Source: a virus. From it: DNA of 64,000 nucleotides. Below the pieces are notes generated by a model. The model had not been told where the DNA came from and ran no database searches. It was given only the letters and a program-made list of their open reading frames with translations. The stretch covers positions 1-64,000 of the IMG/VR virus record IMGVR_UViG_3300027869_000001; one strand, 5' to 3'. Made by a program: the position numbers and the translations under genes. This document shows positions 29,472 to 36,940 of this stretch, piece by piece (the stretch's first letter is position 1; every line of letters starts with the position of its first letter).

Positions 29472-30074
29472 ATCCAGACCGACGGAAACTTGCTGTTTAC
29501 TGGTGGAAACACTGGATCAGCACAAGCAATCACCTCCACCGCCGTCCGCTCCACCGGGATCTTCGATCTCGGCACGGGCCTCATGAACACCGGCACCACC
29601 TATTCGGCGCCGGTCGTCTCCGGCGGCGGCTTCCTGCTCAATGCGGCGCTGCTGTTCGGCGAGGACCTGGGGCCGGGCGCGCAGCGTCTGCGCCTGCTCG
29701 CCATCATCGGCACGGCGTTCACCGGGGGCACCTCGCTTAACATCCAGATCCAGGGCGCGCCGGATGCCTCGGGAGGCACTTATCCGGCGAACCTGTCGGG
29801 CCTGACGTGGGTCACTTATGTGGAGACCGGGGCCATTCCGACCGCTGATCTCGCCACGGCCGCGGCTGCCGGCGTGATCCCGTCGAAGAGCATCATCACG
29901 CTCCCCGACTTTCCCGACCGCTTGCTGACCACGGCGCTGCCGCGGTTCATCTCGCTCAACTACGTGCCGGCGGGCACGTTCTCGGGAGGGGCGATCTCCG
30001 CGGCGGGCGTGTTCCTCGGCAAGCCCGATTTCAACGTGGGCATGTACCCCGGCGGCTTCGTGGTCGCGGCGTAA
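29472..30074 (+). CDS. Bbp16-like capsid cement protein, apparent ATC start
   Basis: A 200-residue beta-rich protein: QTDGNLLFTGGNTGSAQAITSTAVRSTGIFDLGTG, then LLNAALLFGEDLGPGAQRLRLLAIIGTAF and PDFPDRLLTTALPRFISLNYV. It follows the pattern of the Bbp16 cement family that decorates BPP-1-type capsids in equal number with the major capsid protein. The likely start is ATC at 29472, with GGAGTA eight bases before it exactly as for the capsid gene. The only standard start nearby, TTG at 29490, removes conserved residues and lacks a site. Confidence 0.78.
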   Translation: MQTDGNLLFTGGNTGSAQAITSTAVRSTGIFDLGTGLMNTGTTYSAPVVSGGGFLLNAALLFGEDLGPGAQRLRLLAIIGTAFTGGTSLNIQIQGAPDASGGTYPANLSGLTWVTYVETGAIPTADLATAAAAGVIPSKSIITLPDFPDRLLTTALPRFISLNYVPAGTFSGGAISAAGVFLGKPDFNVGMYPGGFVVAA

Positions 30075-30089
30075 CGGAGGCCCTGATCC

Positions 30090-30845
30090 ATGTCGAACGT
30101 CGAACCCAACCGGAAAGCCTCGCCGGCCGCCGCCGACGAGGAAATCCGCGCGCTGCGCGCCGAGCTTGCAAGGCGCAACCACCACATCGCCGCGCTCGAA
30201 CAGGCGACCGGTGGCCTGACCGTCCTCGAGCCGGAGGAACGGCCGGTCTACGAAATGCTCGAGCCGTGGTTCTCCCCCGATTGCGTCTACTACCCCACGG
30301 GCGCGCAGGTGGAGGACATCACCGGGACCATCGTTCCCAACGAGCACATGGTGCCGCTCAACGCCGCGGCCGAAGCGCGGATGATGGAATATCTGTCCGC
30401 ACTGCCGGATTCGGGGACGCTGCCACGCGACCTTCTCATCGAGGCCGCGATGCAGATCAGGCCGCGGGAGGGGGACGATCCCCGCCTCGTCGCGGAGTAC
30501 CACGGCCGCGTCGTCGAGCGCGCGATGGAGCTCAAGTACATGCGCGAGGGCCGCATCAAGCCCGGTCCTGGCGAGAAGCCTCCGGTGCGCATGCCGGTCA
30601 GGCTGCCGACCAAGCCGGGCCACGTGCCGGTTATGGCGAACGTGCGCATCCGAGAGGTGCACCAGGAAGATCGGTTTGGCGGCTACCGTGACCGGTTCAT
30701 GCCGGGTACGCTTCCGCAACGTCCCGCCAATGTCACGAGGCAACGCGCTCCTGCCCAGTCGGCTGCGGAGAAATCCGCGCCGGTCATGGGCACGGTGGCG
30801 AGCCAGCCGCTCGGCAATGTCGGGCCGGGCGTCACCGCACCATGA
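30090..30845 (+). CDS. hypothetical virion-region protein
   Basis: A 251-residue protein behind GGAGGCCCTGATCC. A coiled N-terminus (EEIRALRAELARRNHHIAALEQ) is followed by YEMLEPWFSPDCVYYPTGAQVEDITGTIVPNEHMVPLN and a Pro/Arg-rich end. The conserved centre is seen beside cement genes in related phages. The function is unknown, possibly head assembly. Confidence 0.65.
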   Translation: MSNVEPNRKASPAAADEEIRALRAELARRNHHIAALEQATGGLTVLEPEERPVYEMLEPWFSPDCVYYPTGAQVEDITGTIVPNEHMVPLNAAAEARMMEYLSALPDSGTLPRDLLIEAAMQIRPREGDDPRLVAEYHGRVVERAMELKYMREGRIKPGPGEKPPVRMPVRLPTKPGHVPVMANVRIREVHQEDRFGGYRDRFMPGTLPQRPANVTRQRAPAQSAAEKSAPVMGTVASQPLGNVGPGVTAP

Positions 30846-31351
30846 AACGCACCGTCGCCGCCATCCTCAACGCCGCGTGCGTGATCGCTGTCGGGGCGTG
30901 CATTACCCTTGCCGCGCTCACGCTCGTCCGCGCCCAGAACAGCACGGTCAACGTTCTCACAACGTTGCTCGGCAGCGAGCTGATCCAGGCGCAGTCCCCG
31001 ACCAACACGACGGCGGCGATCGCCTACACGACGGTTGCGAGCCTGCGCGACGGCCGGGACTACCTGATATCGGTGCCGACGACCGGGGGCACCGTCACCA
31101 TGACGACGCTTCAGTCGGCGCTCATCCTCAATCCGGCCGGCGGCCTTTCCACATTGACCGTGGTGCTGCCGCCGACCGCGACCGACGGCAAGACGGTGAC
31201 GATCTTCTCCACCCAGAACGTCACGACGCTCACCATGTCGACGTCGAACGGGGCGACGATCAATCAGCCGCAGACATCGCTCACTGCGAACTCGGCGGCC
31301 CAGGCATGGGTCTACAGCCTCGCCAATACCGCCTGGTACAGGTTCATGTGA
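30842..31351 (+). CDS. exported beta-rich phage protein
   Basis: A 169-residue protein with an N-terminal signal sequence (KRTVAAILNAAC...LTLVRA, cleavage near residue 31), then a Thr/Ser-rich beta domain ending WVYSLANTAWYRFM. The end of the domain (AAQAWVYSLANTAWYRF) recalls short tail-fibre beta modules. It overlaps its neighbours by ATGA and GTGATG junctions. Confidence 0.65.
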   Translation: MKRTVAAILNAACVIAVGACITLAALTLVRAQNSTVNVLTTLLGSELIQAQSPTNTTAAIAYTTVASLRDGRDYLISVPTTGGTVTMTTLQSALILNPAGGLSTLTVVLPPTATDGKTVTIFSTQNVTTLTMSTSNGATINQPQTSLTANSAAQAWVYSLANTAWYRFM

Positions 31352-31533
31352 TGCCGCCCGTATCAGAAAAGCAGCGGCGCTTCATGCGCTATGCCGCCGC
31401 GAACCCCAAGGAAAGCGGTGTGCCCAAGTCTGTGTCCAAAGAGTTCAATGATGCGGATCCTGGCGGGAAGCTCCCCGCGAGCAAATCTGACCAGCAGCGC
31501 ATGAGCGGGCGCTACAAGCAGAAAGGAATGTGA
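31351..31533 (+). CDS. 60-residue conserved small phage protein
   Basis: MPPVSEKQRRFMRYAAANPKESGVPKSVSKEFNDADPGGKLP is a frequent small phage protein type (VSEKQRRFM..A...P). Basic and mostly helical. The ATG follows directly on the previous stop. The function is unknown. Confidence 0.7.
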   Translation: MPPVSEKQRRFMRYAAANPKESGVPKSVSKEFNDADPGGKLPASKSDQQRMSGRYKQKGM

Positions 31534-31536
31534 CAA

Positions 31537-31878
31537 ATGGCAGGGCCATATCAGACGACCGCCGGTTACGGCGTCGCGGGCGTCCAGACCACCGCAGGAG
31601 GTGCCGTTGCCGCCCTCGTCAACACCATCGATGACATGGTGGTGCTCTACCCCGTCCTCAATCCGGCCGGGGCCGTCTCGCAGTTTTCCATCGACCCCTC
31701 GACCCAGCCGGCGGGGACCAACACGCCGGGCCTTGCCGCCATCCTCATCGAGCTGCGGGTGATCACCCAACTGTTGCTGATGTCGCTCAACTCTCCGGCT
31801 CCGCCAAACAACATCGACGTGCAGCAGATCCGGGCGTCGGAAATGTTCGACATCAACCCGACCACCGGCTTCCTGTGA
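31537..31878 (+). CDS. hypothetical virion-region protein
   Basis: A 113-residue neutral protein with AGPYQTTAGYGVAGVQTTAGGAVAALVNTIDDMVVLYPVLNPAG and a helical end before IRASEMFDINPTTGFL. No known domain. AAAGGAATGTGACAA precedes the ATG. Confidence 0.65.
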   Translation: MAGPYQTTAGYGVAGVQTTAGGAVAALVNTIDDMVVLYPVLNPAGAVSQFSIDPSTQPAGTNTPGLAAILIELRVITQLLLMSLNSPAPPNNIDVQQIRASEMFDINPTTGFL

Positions 31879-31933
31879 GCTGGATTTCCCAGCGTTCCAG
31901 TATGCGTACCAAGTAAGCGTATCCCGTCAACAC

Positions 31934-31956
31934 GGCCGCGTCGTGACGACGCCGCC
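31934..31956. promoter_or_regulatory. hairpin similar to those before the capsid gene
   Basis: GCGTCG/CGACGC stem with a TGA loop, framed by GGC and GCC, in a 101-base gap. It is nearly identical in its 5' arm to the hairpin at 27746. AGGGAAACTCGCA then leads to the next ATG. Confidence 0.5.
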
Positions 31957-31979
31957 CATCCCATAGAGGGAAACTCGCA

Positions 31980-32585
31980 ATGTCCACCATTCAGATTGCT
32001 GTCGGCGCCCCGTCCACGACTTCGAACGCGGACGGCATCGCGGCCACCATGCTCGGCGGCAAGTCCGCGGAAGGCATCGTCGCCGAACTGCACGGCAAGT
32101 GGTACACCGCCGCCTACCGCGGCCGCGTGTTCTGCGCGCCGACGCTGATCGCGGGCGTAACCATTCCGGTCAACACGACGACCGCCGCAACCTACATCAT
32201 CTGGAACCCGGTCGGCAGCGGCGTCAACCTGGAGATGATCTCGCTCAACGTCGCCTCGCTAGCGGCCGGCACCGTCGGGTCGCTGCTGGCTTCGGTCGCG
32301 ACCCAGACCCCGACCTCGCCGACCCTGCTTACCCCGATTTCCGTGCCGGTCGGCGCGGGCGGCACCGCGCAGGGCAAGGTCGCGACCGCCGCAACCATCA
32401 CCGCAGTCACGACCCACATCCCGCTGCAGCAGGTCCAGACCACGACCGGCGGCTCGGCGATGCCCAACTACCGCTTCGACGGCGAGCTGGTCGTCGCGCC
32501 CGGCGGCATGATCAATCTCGTGTCGAATCCGGTGCAGACGGCGGTCGCCATTCCGTGCTGGTTCTGGGCGGAATGGCCCGTCTGA
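31980..32585 (+). CDS. hypothetical structural protein
   Basis: A 201-residue beta-rich protein with LHGKWYTAAYRGRVFCAPTLIAGVTIPVNTTTAATYIIWNPVGSGVNLEM and MPNYRFDGELVVAPGGMINLVSN, a jelly-roll-like pattern seen in decoration or tail proteins. Its separate hairpin leader and strong ribosome-binding site suggest high expression. Identity is not established. Confidence 0.65.
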   Translation: MSTIQIAVGAPSTTSNADGIAATMLGGKSAEGIVAELHGKWYTAAYRGRVFCAPTLIAGVTIPVNTTTAATYIIWNPVGSGVNLEMISLNVASLAAGTVGSLLASVATQTPTSPTLLTPISVPVGAGGTAQGKVATAATITAVTTHIPLQQVQTTTGGSAMPNYRFDGELVVAPGGMINLVSNPVQTAVAIPCWFWAEWPV

Positions 32586-32606
32586 CGACGGAGAGATAAC
32601 CAGACA

Positions 32607-33242
32607 ATGAAGGTCGCTGTCTGCATACCGGTCAAGGCCGGCATCCACCCTTACGCGATGGCATCGCTCACGGCCATGCTCCTGACCGCTCGGGGGCAGG
32701 GCCACATGGCGGCGCTGCTGACGACGGACCACTGTCCCGTCGCCAACGCCCGCAACGATCTTATCCGCAAGGCGATGGCAATGGATCCCGATTGGATCCT
32801 GTGCGCAGACAGCGACCATACCTTCCCGCCTGACGCGCTGCTGCGTCTGATGGCTCATGACAGGGACGTGGTGGCCACGTTCTACCCGGCCCGCAAATAT
32901 CCCCATACGGTCATCGGGCTGCTGGTCGATCGCGGGGCTCCGCCGCGCGGAATGCAGCGTGCAAAGCAGTTCGGGATGGGCCTCGTTTTGCTGCGCCCGA
33001 ACGTGTTCAAGCGCGTTCCGTTCCCGTGGTTCTATTATCAGTATGGTGTCGAGCAGCCCACCCCGGACAATCCCGAGGGCTACGTGTCCGAGGACATCAT
33101 GTTCTGCCGCAACCTGATGGCGAGCGGGGTGGAAGCCTGGGCGGATCTCGATCTCTCCTACCAGATCGGGCACATCTGCGAGACCGTGGTCAAGATCGAG
33201 CTTCCCGGCGAGATGGCAGGGAGCCAGGGGATCGCCGCATGA
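32607..33242 (+). CDS. GT-A-type glycosyltransferase-like protein
   Basis: A 211-residue protein. VAVCIPVKAGIHPYAMASLTAMLL opens a nucleotide-sugar-binding fold, NARNDLIRKAM follows, and DPDWILCADSDHTF (about 60-73) holds a DxD-type metal motif. PRGMQRAKQFGMGLVLLRPNVFK and YVSEDIMFCRNL continue the family pattern. Such enzymes could glycosylate virion or host surface components. Its place among head genes suggests a virion protein as target, which is inference. Confidence 0.75.
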   Translation: MKVAVCIPVKAGIHPYAMASLTAMLLTARGQGHMAALLTTDHCPVANARNDLIRKAMAMDPDWILCADSDHTFPPDALLRLMAHDRDVVATFYPARKYPHTVIGLLVDRGAPPRGMQRAKQFGMGLVLLRPNVFKRVPFPWFYYQYGVEQPTPDNPEGYVSEDIMFCRNLMASGVEAWADLDLSYQIGHICETVVKIELPGEMAGSQGIAA

Positions 33243-33583
33243 TCCGCGATCTGATGACCGTTGCAAGTGCGATGGGGCCGCGCATCGAGTCCGTAATGTA
33301 TGACGCGGTGCAGGACGGCAAGCCGCGCGGTGGGGGCTGCGAGGAAACCGTCCGGTATTTCGGCGACAACCTCGAAGCCGCCCATGCCATCTGCGCGCCG
33401 GTCGTTGTCGCACTCGACGGCATGATCCCTGGTTTCAAGGGCTGGATCGAGTTCACCGGGTTTGCCGACGACAAGCTCATGATGGTGGCGCTGATGAATA
33501 TCGCCCACGAGCTTGCCAAACGGCCGCGACCGGCGGACGCGCGCATGCGTCCCGATCACATCCCGGCGCCAAGGTTCATGTGA
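33239..33583 (+). CDS. hypothetical protein
   Basis: A 114-residue protein in an ATGA overlap with the glycosyltransferase. The sequence IRDLMTVASAMGPRIESVMYDAVQDGKPRGGGCEETVRYF and a helical C-terminus give no clear family. Coupling suggests joint action with the enzyme before it. Confidence 0.6.
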   Translation: MIRDLMTVASAMGPRIESVMYDAVQDGKPRGGGCEETVRYFGDNLEAAHAICAPVVVALDGMIPGFKGWIEFTGFADDKLMMVALMNIAHELAKRPRPADARMRPDHIPAPRFM

Positions 33584-33597
33584 GAGGAGCAACCCCA

Positions 33598-33885
33598 ATG
33601 TCTGACGTCAAGGAAGCCCTGAAGGACTCGACCGCCGTACCCCATCCGCAGCCTCCGCTGGTGCCGCCCGACATGATCCGCAAGGCCGAGGAATTGTTGG
33701 CCGAGGTCAAGGTGGGGCGTATCTCTTCATTTGCCGCGATCACCGTCTCTCCCCGCGGTGAGATCAAGTGGCCAGGCTTCGGCATGCAGATCGGCGAGAT
33801 GTTCCTAGGCGCCAGCCTGTTCCAGGATCAGCTCAAGAACATCATCATGAACGCCGCCAAGTCCGGCATCATTCGGCCCGGATGA
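33598..33885 (+). CDS. hypothetical protein
   Basis: A 95-residue protein behind GAGAGGAGCAACCCCA. A Pro-rich N-terminus is followed by IRKAEELLAEVKVGRISSFAAITVSPRGEIKWPGFGMQIGEMFLGASLF, a compact alpha/beta domain. It ends two bases before the stop of the convergent HNH gene. Confidence 0.65.
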   Translation: MSDVKEALKDSTAVPHPQPPLVPPDMIRKAEELLAEVKVGRISSFAAITVSPRGEIKWPGFGMQIGEMFLGASLFQDQLKNIIMNAAKSGIIRPG

Positions 33886-33887
33886 TT

Positions 33888-34550
33888 CTACCGCTTGCAG
33901 CCGCGTCCCTTCCCTCTGCACTTGGAACTGCAGAATTTTGCGGTAGAAACAAGAGAAGGTCGGACGTATCGCTGCGTCCCACACTTTACACAAGCGATGG
34001 TAATTCCAAATCGCTGTCGTGGAATACGGATAAATCTCTCTATTGTTGGGTGCTCGTCCGCGTGGCACCCAGCGCACAATACTTCGATGTTCTCTGCAGT
34101 TGTTCTTAGTTCAGGATAGTGCGCGTGTTGCCTGATGTGGTGTCCTTGTAGTTGATCGGCACCACCACAACGTTGACATGCGCCGATTTTCCTTACCTGT
34201 TCTTTAATGAGACGTCGGGTGGCATGAGCGCGTTCGGCGATACCTCCTTTCCAATTGGGATGGCTTGACCCCTTTGGCATGGCACCCTTGCGGCGGCAGG
34301 CTGGTGAGCAATACTGCATCTTTCCCGCCCTATGCTTTGCCCGCTGGAAGGCCGCGCCGCACTCCTTGCACACTGCAGAGACCAGTGTCGGAGGGGTTTT
34401 AGGTTTTGCTACCAGAGCGCAACGACGCGAACACGAAGTGGTTACGCCCCGCACGTGAGCTTTTGGTCGCCAGAACTGTGTTCCACAGACCGAGCAGGTC
34501 AATTCAACAGAGCCGCGCTCGGATGAGAGTTTACGTTGGAGACGTGCCAT
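33888..34550 (-). CDS. HNH endonuclease with several zinc fingers
   Basis: A 220-residue protein on the opposite strand. Cys pairs form four treble-clef-like units: CSVCG...CSRRC, CKECG...CSPAC, the HNH unit CQRCGG...LQGHHIRQH...NIEVLCAGCHADEH (about 135-177), and CVKCG...CSSKC. NHx/HPNWKGG-type linkers are typical of phage HNH proteins. Its ATG shares bases with the ATG of the divergent gene at 34549. It is the second homing-type insertion in the late region. Confidence 0.88.
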   Translation of the reverse strand: MARLQRKLSSERGSVELTCSVCGTQFWRPKAHVRGVTTSCSRRCALVAKPKTPPTLVSAVCKECGAAFQRAKHRAGKMQYCSPACRRKGAMPKGSSHPNWKGGIAERAHATRRLIKEQVRKIGACQRCGGADQLQGHHIRQHAHYPELRTTAENIEVLCAGCHADEHPTIERFIRIPRQRFGITIACVKCGTQRYVRPSLVSTAKFCSSKCRGKGRGCKR

Positions 34551-34770
34551 GCCGAAATCCAAATGGATCAAGAGTGCCATTAAACCAGAACATAAAGGCG
34601 CCTTCAAAGCGAAGGCCGAGGCCGCCGGCAAATCGACCCGCGAGTTTGCGGCGGAGCACGCGGGCGATTCCGGCACGCTCGGCAAGCAGGCTCGTCTCGC
34701 CCAAACGCTGATGGGCATGCACAAGTCGAAATCGCGCGATGAGCGCAAGAAAGGCCGCTACGGAGGCTGA
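34549..34770 (+). CDS. 73-residue conserved basic phage protein
   Basis: MPKSKWIKSAIKPEHKGAF...LGKQARLAQTLMGM follows a frequent small phage protein family (KWI..AIK...G.LG..ARLAQTL). Lys-rich and helical. Its GGAGACGTGCC site lies inside the coding region of the opposing HNH gene, with overlapping ATGs. Function unknown, possibly virion DNA-associated. Confidence 0.7.
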   Translation: MPKSKWIKSAIKPEHKGAFKAKAEAAGKSTREFAAEHAGDSGTLGKQARLAQTLMGMHKSKSRDERKKGRYGG

Positions 34771-34771
34771 A

Positions 34772-35182
34772 ATGGTTGATCGCTCGCAGCGCTACAAGGA
34801 TTCGCCCAAGGGTACCGAGGCGGCCAAGAAGATCGCAGAGAAGACGGCGGGCGGCAAGGACGCTCCGCACGCCGACAACCCGGACAAGGCCGGCAAGGTT
34901 GGCGAGGATCCAGGCCCGAGTGCAGGGCGGGATTCCACCTGGGGTGTGGTCGCCGACCGCCACAAGCGCGAGCACGCCGACATGACCAAACGCCATTCCG
35001 ATGAGCATGTCAGCGTATCGGAACGCCATACCAAGGAGGCGAGGGACATGATGGCCCGCCACCACAAGGAAATGGCGGATCACATGGAAAGCGCCGCAGC
35101 CGGGAAGGTGGATGCGACCGCCGGATCTCCCAAGGAACTTGGCACCGCGAAGAGCGAAGGCAAGGCGGGGGCCGAAGTCTGA
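34772..35182 (+). CDS. charged helical protein
   Basis: A 136-residue protein starting MVDRSQRYKDSPKGTEAAKKIAEKTAGGKD, two bases after the previous stop, with ACGGAGGCTGAA upstream. The middle is a long His/Lys/Glu-rich helix (DRHKREHADMTKRHSDEHVSVSERHTKEARDMMARHHKEMADHM). The high His and Met content suggests metal binding or a coiled coil. No known family. Confidence 0.65.
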   Translation: MVDRSQRYKDSPKGTEAAKKIAEKTAGGKDAPHADNPDKAGKVGEDPGPSAGRDSTWGVVADRHKREHADMTKRHSDEHVSVSERHTKEARDMMARHHKEMADHMESAAAGKVDATAGSPKELGTAKSEGKAGAEV

Positions 35183-35541
35183 TGGCCCACTTTCAGAGCA
35201 TGGTGTCGATGGCGCGCGGGCCGGACGACATCAAGAAAGAGTTGCCCGCGCCGACCGGAACGGAACTCGGGCCGGTCTACCCCTACGGTCTCGCCCTATC
35301 GCTCACGGACAAGGAACTGGACAAGCTCGACATGGACGAGTTGCCAGAGGTGGGGGACACGATCCATCTCTGTTGCTTCGCTAAGGTCACATCCGTTTCG
35401 CAACACGAGGAGACGAGCACGGACGGCCAGATGTCCAAGCGCCGCCGCGTCGAACTCCAGATCACCGATATTGCTGGTGAGGACGAGGACGAAGAGAACC
35501 GGATGACCTCGGAAGAACGCGCGGAGCGGCGCTATGGATGA
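35182..35541 (+). CDS. capsid staple-like protein
   Basis: A 119-residue protein with ELPAPTGTELGPVYPYGLALSLTDKELDKLDMDELPEVGDTIHLCCFAKVTSVSQHE and RRVELQITDI. It has the layout of the small phage proteins named capsid staple (YPYG..L.L....L.KL......VGD...L.A.A.V..VS, then ELQITD). It would brace capsomers from outside in that family. The name rests on pattern memory. Confidence 0.6.
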   Translation: MAHFQSMVSMARGPDDIKKELPAPTGTELGPVYPYGLALSLTDKELDKLDMDELPEVGDTIHLCCFAKVTSVSQHEETSTDGQMSKRRRVELQITDIAGEDEDEENRMTSEERAERRYG

Positions 35542-35980
35542 CAGGACTGCCCTGCGCGGCGTCATCGCCGGAACGTTCCTGGCCGGGATATGGATCGCCT
35601 GCCTCCTCGGACTGGCGCGCGCCGATCCGGTCTACCAGAGCCAAACCTACGCCTGCACGCACGCAGCCCAGACCGCCGGGACAGCAGGCACGATCCAGCT
35701 TGTTGCGTCATCCGGATCGATCGCGCAGATCTATGTCTGTGGGTGGGACGTCGTGGCAACCGCTGCGGCGACGTGGCAGCTTGAATACGGAACCGGCGCG
35801 ACCTGCGGCAGCGGCACCACGACCATCACCCCCGCGTTCAGCCTTGCCGCCAACGGCATCTTCATCGAGCCGCACTTCTACTACGACGGCATTCCCGCGG
35901 TCCCGAACGGGAACAATCTCTGCGTCGTGATCGGCGGGACGGGTCCTGCTCCCACCATTCTCTACTATTCCCAGTTCTGA
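35534..35980 (+). CDS. exported beta-rich phage protein
   Basis: A 148-residue protein with a signal sequence (GVIAGTFLAGIWIACLLGLARA, cleavage near residue 30) and four Cys in the mature part (YACTHAAQ, VCGWD, TCGSG, LCVVIGG). The domain resembles a short beta sandwich shared with phage-borne exported proteins. It overlaps the staple-like gene by eight bases. Confidence 0.6.
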   Translation: MDDRTALRGVIAGTFLAGIWIACLLGLARADPVYQSQTYACTHAAQTAGTAGTIQLVASSGSIAQIYVCGWDVVATAAATWQLEYGTGATCGSGTTTITPAFSLAANGIFIEPHFYYDGIPAVPNGNNLCVVIGGTGPAPTILYYSQF

Positions 35981-36014
35981 GGACGTGGGTGCCGACGAGA
36001 AGACATGACCCGCA

Positions 36015-36854
36015 ATGACATCCGCTGTCCCCGATCCGGTCACGCTGTGCAACCTTGCTCTTTCTCAGATCGGCTCCCGCGCACAGGTGACATCGATCAA
36101 TCCCTCGGATGGGACGGCCGCAGGGGATGCCTGCTCGCTGCTCTACCAGCCGACCGTGGACGCCTTCGCGCGCGCGGCTCATTGGAACTGCCTGCGCTTT
36201 ACGACGGGCACCAAGGCGGGCCAGCCACCGGCTCCGCTGACCTTGCTCAAGGCCGCTGCCGGCACGCCTGAGAACGTCAACGGCTCGACACTCCCCGTCC
36301 CGCCTATCCGATGGCTCTACGAGTACGAGCTTCCCTCCGACTGCCTCAAGGCGCGCTTCCTCGTCCCGCAGATCACTCAGCAGGCCCTCAACCCGCCGCT
36401 CACGACCGGCACCACGACGTTCCTTCCTGCCTCCGTCGGCAATTGTGCCATCCCATTTGTTGTGGCTGCGGACCTTGATCAGAGCGGCAACGAGATCCAG
36501 GTGCTGCTCACCAACATCGGCACGTTTCTCGCCGGGCCTCCGGCCCTCGTCTATACCAAGCGGCTGCAGAACATCGGGCTATGGGATTCGCAGTTCCTGA
36601 TGGGCGCAAAATCGGCCCTCGCGGCGTGGCTAGTCAATCCGCTCAACTGCTCGTCGGCGATGATGCAGCAGGCGATGGGGATCGCCAAGGTGATGCTCGA
36701 CGCCGCGCGGATTTCAGACGGCAACGAGGGACCGACCACTTCGGACCACGAGGCTACGTGGATTACCGCACGATACGGCGGGCGCCTGCGCCCGCATGGG
36801 CTCTACATCGCGCCATATGACGCGTTCGGTTTTCCTGACGGGATTTCCTACTAG
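36015..36854 (+). CDS. tail adaptor (tail tubular protein A-like)
   Basis: A 279-residue protein: DPVTLCNLALSQIGSRAQVTSINPSDGTAAGDACSLLYQPTVDAFARAAHWNCLR (about 7-61) is the conserved start of podovirus head-tail adaptors, which ring the portal. YEYELPSDCLKARFL and FLMGAKSALAAWLVNPLNCS also fit. It directly precedes the nozzle gene, as in T7 gp11-gp12 order. Confidence 0.8.
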   Translation: MTSAVPDPVTLCNLALSQIGSRAQVTSINPSDGTAAGDACSLLYQPTVDAFARAAHWNCLRFTTGTKAGQPPAPLTLLKAAAGTPENVNGSTLPVPPIRWLYEYELPSDCLKARFLVPQITQQALNPPLTTGTTTFLPASVGNCAIPFVVAADLDQSGNEIQVLLTNIGTFLAGPPALVYTKRLQNIGLWDSQFLMGAKSALAAWLVNPLNCSSAMMQQAMGIAKVMLDAARISDGNEGPTTSDHEATWITARYGGRLRPHGLYIAPYDAFGFPDGISY

Positions 36855-36868
36855 GAAAGGAAACATTC

Positions 36869-36919
36869 ATGATCGGCATGGCAGGCATCGGTGTTGTCGG
36901 GTTCCACGGCGTGAGATGA
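36869..36919 (+). CDS. 16-residue leader peptide before the nozzle gene
   Basis: ATG at 36869 behind the strong AGGAAAGGAAAC, with a stop at 36919, 21 bases before the next ATG. The encoded peptide is Gly/Val-rich. It could be a translated leader, since the next gene's own site (GGAG, 36922-36925) is far from its ATG and can pair with CTCC at 36931-36934. Confidence 0.35.
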   Translation: MIGMAGIGVVGFHGVR

Positions 36920-36940
36920 TCGGAGCATTTCTCCAAGCCC

